In this document: positions 58,658 to 64,000 of the stretch, one piece after another | How the letters are laid out: every line of letters begins with the position of its first letter | How positions within the stretch are numbered: the stretch's first letter is position 1 | Assembly: GCA_947644595.1 (NCBI GenBank) | Contig: CANSAE010000001.1 | Location: 62,001 to 126,000, forward strand | Direction of reading: 5' to 3' | Origin: an uncultured Clostridia bacterium | Lineage (GTDB): Bacteria; Bacillota; Clostridia; Oscillospirales; Oscillospiraceae | Length of the DNA stretch: 64,000 nucleotides | Position numbers and translations under genes: made by a program | The notes under the pieces: model-generated | Databases searched by the model: none | Told to the model about the DNA's origin: nothing | What the model saw: only the letters and a program-made list of their open reading frames with translations

Positions 58658-59046
58658 TTACATTATGTAAACTAAAAATCGATTTTTAAAATAGGTAAAT
58701 ATGATTTAGGGACTTGATGAAAACTAAACTAATCTTATAAATTATTGAAACAGCAAGCATTTTTTAGGTGTGGAAAACATTGTGGAAATGTTGATAACTC
58801 TCCGCATAGAAATTATGAAAAATTTTTATGTAAACTAAATTGTTCATAAAAATCAGCAAAACGTACGATAAAATTCTGAAATCGAGTGAGAAAATCACCT
58901 ATTTTTGTGATTTTTATGTATTGACTGTCGCTGTCTGCCAAAAATTTCTATTACAAATTGTAAAACATCTGAAAATATAACTATTTGTAATTTTAATCCG
59001 GTATATCAGAAAGGACTGATACATTTTGTCATAAATTTCCAATTTT
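58658..59046. other. AT-rich convergent intergenic region with repeats
   Basis: No gene is seen in these about 390 bp between the radC operon (+) and the histidine kinase gene (-). It contains a 14-bp direct repeat TTATGTAAACTAAA (from 58663 and from 58826), whose first 11 bases equal the XerD arm of Bacillus subtilis dif. It also has three DnaA-box-like words within 29 bp (TGTGGAAAA 58769, TGTGGAAAT 58781, TGTTGATAA 58789), and an 8-bp hairpin aaaatcac/gtgatttt (58891-58914). Composition is far more AT-rich than the rest of the window. Confidence 0.6.
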
Positions 59047-60351
59047 TTATTTCAAAGGAAATGCCGCAATCAATTCAAATCGTCCCATACCTGCTCTTGT
59101 TTCCAAACTGCCATTATACCGGTCGGCGATCTCACGCATCCCCGCCAAGCCGAAACCATGCATAGTCTTATCCGGCTTAGTCGTAGACAAATCATCTTTT
59201 GTCTTTCCTACCATAGCATTTTCTACACGAAGCATGAACATTCCCTTATCTGCGCGGCAGCGCAAAATAATTCGAGGGTCAGATGCCTGTGCAGCGGCAT
59301 CCATGGCATTGTCCAGTGCATTGCCTAACAGTGCGCACAAGTCGATATCGGATATGGGAAATACTTTAGGCAGTGAGACGAGAAAATCACATTCCAATCC
59401 CATTCGCTCCATATCTTCTATTTTCGAAGTCAAAACTACATTAGCAGCTTCATTTTCGCAGATTTGTCGGTTCTTGCTGAGCGCAGGAGAGACGGAAAGC
59501 TGCTGCAGGTATTCTATGGCCTTTTCGTGCTCGTTTTGTTCCAAAAGTCCCATTACTACCGTCAAGTGATTGCGCAGGTCATGCCGCAAAGTGCGGACTT
59601 GCCGCTGCTCCCGCTGCAAGCCTTGGTAATATAGCTCCCGCATGCTGGAGATTTGCTGGGCCTGTTCCAGCGCTTCATGGTCGGCCAGAATCAAAATGGC
59701 GAACAGCAGTACCAGGGAAGTGATAAAGACAAAAGGGAGGACAGCAATGGCCAAACGCAGCGCTAAGACTCTAAATTCATTGCTGATGTAAATAAATCCC
59801 ATAGTCAGTAAGACGATGGAGACAAGAGAACACAGAGGCATCAGGGACAAACCAAACACAATCCGCCAAATACGTTGAGGAAGATTGGGCGGGACTTTAG
59901 GGAAGCGCCTCCTGAAAATCAGCCATACGCTCACCCATACGATTGAGCGGCATAGGCGGGTAAACGTATCGTAATAATCTATAAAGAGATGACTCAGTTG
60001 CTGCCATCCCAGAAAACTGTCAATCATGGCATTGACAGACATGATGATACAAATGAAAGTAACATTGACAGTCAGCCTGCCCATGACATTCCCACTCGTG
60101 CAGAGCATTGCCGCAACCAAAAAGGCGGGCAGCACATACAACAAATTCTCATCGCCGACCCAGATGATGACTGCAGAAGTCCAGTATAATGTAAAAAGAA
60201 GCACCAGATGCCAATACCACTGTTTTCTGACCGGAGCGAAGCGGACGAACATTTTATACAGACATAATGTATTGATGCCAAACAATACCAGCCATAATCC
60301 CCGGTAAGTCACGAGGAAAGCCAGATGTTCCATAAAATTTTCTATGGTCAT
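59047..60351 (-). CDS. Sensor histidine kinase, AgrC/HPK10-like (GHKL ATPase)
   Basis: The 434-residue protein has six or seven membrane segments in its first 225 residues and no large extracellular domain. The kinase core follows, with phospho-acceptor His257 in LRHDLRNHLTVVMGLL, the N box LLGNALDNAMDAA near 345 and the G box HGFGLAGMREIADRYNG near 405. This is the HPK10 layout of AgrC/VirS-type peptide or drug sensors. It lies 3 bp after the response regulator, which is its likely partner. No agrB/agrD-like peptide gene is adjacent. Confidence 0.92.
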   Translation of the reverse strand: MTIENFMEHLAFLVTYRGLWLVLFGINTLCLYKMFVRFAPVRKQWYWHLVLLFTLYWTSAVIIWVGDENLLYVLPAFLVAAMLCTSGNVMGRLTVNVTFICIIMSVNAMIDSFLGWQQLSHLFIDYYDTFTRLCRSIVWVSVWLIFRRRFPKVPPNLPQRIWRIVFGLSLMPLCSLVSIVLLTMGFIYISNEFRVLALRLAIAVLPFVFITSLVLLFAILILADHEALEQAQQISSMRELYYQGLQREQRQVRTLRHDLRNHLTVVMGLLEQNEHEKAIEYLQQLSVSPALSKNRQICENEAANVVLTSKIEDMERMGLECDFLVSLPKVFPISDIDLCALLGNALDNAMDAAAQASDPRIILRCRADKGMFMLRVENAMVGKTKDDLSTTKPDKTMHGFGLAGMREIADRYNGSLETRAGMGRFELIAAFPLK

Positions 60352-60354
60352 ATG

Positions 60355-61065
60355 TCATTCCTTCAGAGCCGCCCGTGCTAATGCGGCCATTACACTTGTC
60401 CGATAAGCCCGGCTTACTGGAAGGGGAGTATCACCAATAAATACCTCGTTGCCGTCCAACCGGTCCACTGCTTCAGCCCGCACCAGATACCGCTGATGGA
60501 TACGGATAAAGCCTCTGCCGATGTTATCCGTTACATCATCTAATTTCCCATAAAATGTGTAGGTTTTTCCTGTTGTTACACAACTGACCTGGCGTCGGTC
60601 GGAGGAAAAGTACAAAATATTCCGTTTGGGGATGCGATACAGCGTATCTCTGGAGCGACATAAAAAGGTTTTATCCTCTTCACGCAAAAAGGTAATCACA
60701 GCCCGGTCCATGATATCAGATAGCTTCTCGTAAGAGGCTGGCTTCATTAAATATCCCAAAGCGCCCACAGAGTACCCCTCAAAAACATATTGGTCATATC
60801 CCGTAACAAAAACCAGCTGCAAACCGCTGTCCATATCGCGGAGCTTCCGGGCCGTCTCCATACCACTGAGTGTGCCCATTTCCATATCCAAAAAGACCAA
60901 CTCCAGTTCTCCAGCATGCTTCTCCATCCATTTTAAAATTCCTTCGCCGGACGAAAACTCGAAAATCTGACACTCCAGGCCCTGTGTTTCCATGATCTGT
61001 TCCAGTGTTCCACGCAAAGCACAGCGTGCATCGGCGGAGTCATCGCAAATACCAAATCTGAGCAT
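60355..61065 (-). CDS. LytTR-family response regulator (AgrA/VirR-like)
   Basis: The 236-residue protein has a receiver domain (FGICDDSADARCALR, phospho-acceptor Asp60 in LVFLDMEMG, the Lys in YLMKPASYEKL) and a C-terminal LytTR DNA-binding domain (about 135-236: YRIPKRNILYFSSDRRQVSC, FIRIHQRYLVRAEAV, LPVSRAYR). LytTR proteins bind direct repeats, and three phased repeats lie in the divergent promoter region. Start at 61065, with aaggggtg upstream. Promoter -35 overlaps repeat 1, suggesting autoregulation. Confidence 0.92.
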   Translation of the reverse strand: MLRFGICDDSADARCALRGTLEQIMETQGLECQIFEFSSGEGILKWMEKHAGELELVFLDMEMGTLSGMETARKLRDMDSGLQLVFVTGYDQYVFEGYSVGALGYLMKPASYEKLSDIMDRAVITFLREEDKTFLCRSRDTLYRIPKRNILYFSSDRRQVSCVTTGKTYTFYGKLDDVTDNIGRGFIRIHQRYLVRAEAVDRLDGNEVFIGDTPLPVSRAYRTSVMAALARAALKE

Positions 61066-61098
61066 TTCTTCACCCCTTCGTATTCGTATATACAGTTT

Positions 61099-61127
61099 AT
61101 CATATTGTTCCAAAGTTCACAATTCAA
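61099..61127 (-). promoter_or_regulatory. Promoter of the two-component system
   Basis: On the minus strand -35 TTGAAT (61122-61127), 17 bp, -10 TATGAT (61099-61104), about 35 bp before the regulator ATG. The -35 overlaps the first direct repeat at 61125. Confidence 0.6.
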
Positions 61128-61189
61128 ACTTTACATAGTATTCACCAAGCTTTACAAGTCAGCTCACGTTTGTGCCAAATTTTACAAGT
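61125..61189. repeat. Three phased direct repeats, candidate LytTR-regulator sites
   Basis: Three copies of CAA-R-YTTTACAAGT-like sequence are found: CAAACTTTACATAGT (61125), CAAGCTTTACAAGTC (61146) and CAAATTTTACAAGTT (61176). Spacing is 21 and 30 bp, two and three helical turns, so all face one side of the DNA. They lie between the divergent two-component system and ABC transporter. Confidence 0.6.
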
Positions 61190-61282
61190 TCCTGTACAAA
61201 AATAACAGTCATTCTAAATAAACATCAAAGGCTTTGTTATGATGAAATCACAGAAAGCATTACTGATGAAAGGATGATTGTT

Positions 61283-62041
61283 ATGTTAAGTGTTACAAAT
61301 TTACACAAATCTTATCAGGTGGGGAAAACCACATATGAAGTTTTGAAAGGAATTTCGATGGAGATTGAAAAAGGAGAATTTGTTGCTGTGATGGGGCCGT
61401 CCGGCTCCGGAAAAACAACACTTCTCAACTGCATTTCCTGCTATATTCCAGCTGATGACGGGAGTATTCTCTTAAGCGACATGGAACTGGCCCGGTTGGA
61501 TGAGGATGCCTTGGCCAAGGTACGAAATCAAAAATTGGGTTTTGTGTTTCAAGACTTCCTGCTGTTGGATGGTCTGACTGTTCGGCAGAATATCCTGCTG
61601 CCGGCCATTATCGGCGGAACAGTCAATCCGCAGGCGGAAAATCGAGCGGATCAATTGTGCCAGGTATTTGGAATATCCGCCATTCAGAACAAATATCCGG
61701 CTGAGATTTCTGGCGGAGAGAAGCAGCGTACCGCAGTTGCCCGGGCGCTCATCAACCATCCGCTCCTAATTCTGGCCGACGAGCCTACAGGCAACTTAGA
61801 TAGTAAGTCTACCCGGGCTGTTATCAGCGCCTTTGAGCAAGCAAAATCCGCTTTAGATGCAACCATTTTCATGGTGACCCATGATTCTTATGCAGCGTCA
61901 TTCTGTGACAGGGTGATTATTTTAAAAGACGGTGTGGTTTGGCGTACCATGATTCACAACCACGAGGGGGACGAGATGCAAGACCGGCTTGACTTCCAGG
62001 ACCGCCTTTTGGACGCGATTCGTGAAATGGGCAAGGAGTGA
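61283..62041 (+). CDS. BceA-like ABC transporter ATPase (antimicrobial-peptide type)
   Basis: The 252-residue ATPase has Walker A GPSGSGKTT near 38, Q-loop GFVFQDFLLLDGLTVRQN near 88, signature ISGGEKQRTAVARALI near 143, Walker B LLILADEPTGNLDSKS and switch His VTHDSYAA. The LolD/BceA-type D-loop and the FtsX-like permease behind it mark the MacB/BceAB class, used for bacitracin or cationic-peptide resistance and sensing. Start at 61283, with gaaagga 9 nt upstream. Its stop lies 5 bp before the permease ATG. Confidence 0.92.
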   Translation: MLSVTNLHKSYQVGKTTYEVLKGISMEIEKGEFVAVMGPSGSGKTTLLNCISCYIPADDGSILLSDMELARLDEDALAKVRNQKLGFVFQDFLLLDGLTVRQNILLPAIIGGTVNPQAENRADQLCQVFGISAIQNKYPAEISGGEKQRTAVARALINHPLLILADEPTGNLDSKSTRAVISAFEQAKSALDATIFMVTHDSYAASFCDRVIILKDGVVWRTMIHNHEGDEMQDRLDFQDRLLDAIREMGKE

Positions 62042-62046
62042 CAGCT

Positions 62047-64000
62047 ATGAAGGATTTCAATGAAGTGTATTCTTTCCTGCGGCATCAGAATCGAAGGCAG
62101 TATGCGCTTTTAGCGGGCTGCTGCTTTTTCTCGGTATTGCTCATTACCGCTTATGCTTGTATGATGCGGGCCCCCACGATTTTGACCGTTCTTCCGGAGG
62201 GCGGAGACTCCCGCAAGCAGGTTATGATGATTTTTGTATTGGCCGTGATTGGTTGCGGGGTATTCACGACCTATGCTTCTGGCCTGTTCTTTCGTCAGAA
62301 ATCCCGGGAGATTGGCATTTTTATGGCACTCGGTGCCTCCAGACGCCAAATCAAACGACAATTGCAGAAGGAACTGAGCATATTGTCTGCTTCCTCCTGT
62401 GTGGCCGGAACGCTTCTCGGTGTACCCTTGGCGTGGATCGTGTGGCAATTCTTTCGCATGTTTGTCATAGACACAGAGGAAATGACCCTGCGCTTTGATC
62501 CGCAGGCGTATCTGTTTTCACTTACATTTTCGATTTTTGTGATTCTGATGCTCTTTTTCATGGGCAGCCGCTTCATCCGCAGAACAAATATCATTGACAT
62601 TGTTCAGGAATCCCATAAATCGGAACCGATCCGGGATGTGCCCCGGTGGTATGGAACAGTTGGTATTGCTCTGCTGGCTCTGGGCGGATTTATGGGTTAT
62701 ATGGCGCCGTCTTTCTTTATTTTGGGCTTACATTGGTATCCGCCGGAAATTTTGACGGCTGTATTCTATCTCCCGGCACTAGTGGGGTTGTACATGATTT
62801 TGCTGCACACCGTCGTCAACGGCTGGGGCGGTAAAAAAAAGAAATATAAGGACCTGATCTCCACTTCCATGATGAAATTCCAAGGCCGTCAGACTGTGCG
62901 GAACATGCTGGTCATGACCCTGCTCATTGCCGGCGCATATTTTGCCAGTTTCTATACACCGATGATGGGAACAGGAGCGATGCATGGTTATGACCTGCGC
63001 CCGATAGATTATGTGTACAGTTGGCGGGATGACCAAAATGTTCCCGGGGAAGCGGAAGTTCGTGCTATGGCGGAGGAATATGGTGTGACCATCACGGATA
63101 TTGCTCAGGTGCCAATGATTCGTCTTGCGGTCGATGGCTACGACATCGTAGAAGAGGAAACCTCCATCGGCACGACCTGGCACGAGGAATATCGGGAGGT
63201 ACTCACTTCAGAGCTGTTTATTTCAGAATCCTCTTACGCAGCGCTGACCGGGGAATCAGTCGATGTCAAGCCCGGACAGGTGGTGCCGGTCATGGACAGA
63301 GATGGTAGCGGACAGTATCGTTTTGATGGAGAAATATCTGTTGTTACCAATTTCCTCACAGGGAAAAAGCAGACTATGGAGCCACAGCCGGTGCTGAAAA
63401 ATGATTCTCTGATCGGACACTTTGTCATGGACGACGCTGATTACGTAACGCTGTCAGAAGGCTTGACCAATGAATGGATGGAACAGCTTGTAGTGTTCAA
63501 CGTAGAAAACTGTCAGGATAGCTATGATTTTGGAAAGGCGCTGTTTAACAAAATTGTGGATGGATCAGATGAAAGTGTGGCGGTACTGGATAGTTGGGAT
63601 CCGGTGGCGAGGGAACGGAAGATTCAGGAAAGCGGCTATTATATTATGGACCCTGCTTCCAGCGCGGAACATGACATTGAGGTGATTGATTATAACCAGC
63701 GGGATAGTTCCGGTTTTAGAATCTATTGGAAGTATATGCCTGCATTTCGCGTGTTGGATAAGGCGGATTTCGTCAAGACCGTGGCAGTGTTCCTGATGCT
63801 GTTCATTTTCATTGCCATTATCTGTTTTGCAGCGGTCATCGTTATTTCGTTTACCCGCTGCATGACCATTGCGTTGTCCAATGCCCGGGTATATGACGAT
63901 CTGCGGCATTTAGGAGCGCCGAATGCATATTTGTACCGCTCCGTTCGAGGGCAGGTAAAGAGGGTATTCCTGGTCCCAATTGCTGTGGGAACGTCTCTGA
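62047..64000 (+). CDS. BceB-like FtsX-family permease (3' end outside window)
   Basis: At least 651 residues are present. Membrane segments lie at about 20-40, 55-75, 112-135, 155-175, 200-222, 235-255 and 285-305, followed by a soluble, presumably extracellular domain of about 270 residues (306-577) and a segment at 578-600. The cytoplasmic EIGIFMALGASRRQIKRQL near 85 and ALSNARVYDDLRHLGAPNAY near 620 are the FtsX-type coupling motifs. This is the ten-helix BceB plan; the last two helices fall outside the window. No BceS/BceR-type kinase is adjacent; instead an AgrC/AgrA-like pair diverges. Confidence 0.9.
   Translation, partial: MKDFNEVYSFLRHQNRRQYALLAGCCFFSVLLITAYACMMRAPTILTVLPEGGDSRKQVMMIFVLAVIGCGVFTTYASGLFFRQKSREIGIFMALGASRRQIKRQLQKELSILSASSCVAGTLLGVPLAWIVWQFFRMFVIDTEEMTLRFDPQAYLFSLTFSIFVILMLFFMGSRFIRRTNIIDIVQESHKSEPIRDVPRWYGTVGIALLALGGFMGYMAPSFFILGLHWYPPEILTAVFYLPALVGLYMILLHTVVNGWGGKKKKYKDLISTSMMKFQGRQTVRNMLVMTLLIAGAYFASFYTPMMGTGAMHGYDLRPIDYVYSWRDDQNVPGEAEVRAMAEEYGVTITDIAQVPMIRLAVDGYDIVEEETSIGTTWHEEYREVLTSELFISESSYAALTGESVDVKPGQVVPVMDRDGSGQYRFDGEISVVTNFLTGKKQTMEPQPVLKNDSLIGHFVMDDADYVTLSEGLTNEWMEQLVVFNVENCQDSYDFGKALFNKIVDGSDESVAVLDSWDPVARERKIQESGYYIMDPASSAEHDIEVIDYNQRDSSGFRIYWKYMPAFRVLDKADFVKTVAVFLMLFIFIAIICFAAVIVISFTRCMTIALSNARVYDDLRHLGAPNAYLYRSVRGQVKRVFLVPIAVGTSL

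Noticed and set aside
58646..58673. A complete dif site at the first TTATGTAAACT copy.
   Set aside because: The 11 bases at the XerC-arm position (gagatttttgt) belong to the radC terminator and do not resemble ACTTCCTATAA; kept only as a half-site observation.
1..64000. CRISPR arrays, prophage, transposases or a defence island.
   Set aside because: No regularly spaced repeats, cas, integrase, transposase or phage structural genes were seen; most of the window is housekeeping and metabolic genes.

Overview
The window reads as chromosomal DNA of an anaerobic, fermentative Gram-positive bacterium of the Clostridia, most likely close to Oscillospiraceae. This is inferred from gene content and protein flavour, not from a marker-gene tree. 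Supporting signs are a three-subunit NAD/ferredoxin-type [FeFe] hydrogenase, acetate kinase, single-membrane lipoproteins, strong GGAGG ribosome sites, RNase J, TmcAL, and the dxs-tlyA-nadK-argR-recN cluster. There is no CRISPR array, prophage, insertion sequence or rRNA operon. One tRNA gene (Gly, GCC) is present.

Layout. 1-8.8 kb is mostly minus strand: rplU-rpmA (L21, L27), bioY-birA under a probable BirA operator, secG, and an rlmD-hydrolase-GyrI-TfoX operon; it also holds an aminotransferase, a decayed gene, a small lipoprotein and nth. 8.8-18.8 kb is plus strand: dxs-tlyA-nadK-argR-recN, a cysteine-rich redox protein, tyrS next to a sodium-coupled (NSS) transporter, and mutY, which looks leaderless. 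18.8-26 kb is the hydrogenase region: a minus-strand operon (TM1266-type regulator and a three-gene ABC importer) with a terminator-type attenuator leader diverges from hydC-hydB-hydA. A DUF362 ferredoxin-like gene follows. 27.4-31.4 kb is a minus-strand envelope-stress-like operon, xpaC-telA-lemA-TPM protein-YbaK protein. 31.5-39.5 kb holds rpe (behind a structured leader), recR, RNase J, a dipeptidase, an ArsC-like protein, an AraC-type regulator, a DUF3048 lipoprotein, a UPF0340 protein and a HAD phosphatase.

39.5-40.4 kb is a graveyard: an XRE-cupin regulator and a divergent LysE exporter, both broken. Then come ackA and divergent tmcAL, a complete branched-chain amino-acid-type importer (livK-H-M-G-F), a lipoprotein with a transglutaminase-like fold that has lost its cysteine, tRNA-Gly, an aminotransferase-hydrolase pair, and a tightly overlapping uvrB-polA-rimI-tsaD-radC run. 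After a 0.4 kb AT-rich convergent gap the window ends with an AgrC/AgrA-type two-component system diverging from a BceAB-type ABC transporter whose permease is cut by the window edge.

The most promising items for new biology are (i) the attenuator leader that appears to control the TM1266-ABC importer operon beside the [FeFe] hydrogenase, (ii) the pseudoknot-capable rpe leader, and (iii) the LytTR two-component/BceAB-type pair with three phased direct repeats between them.
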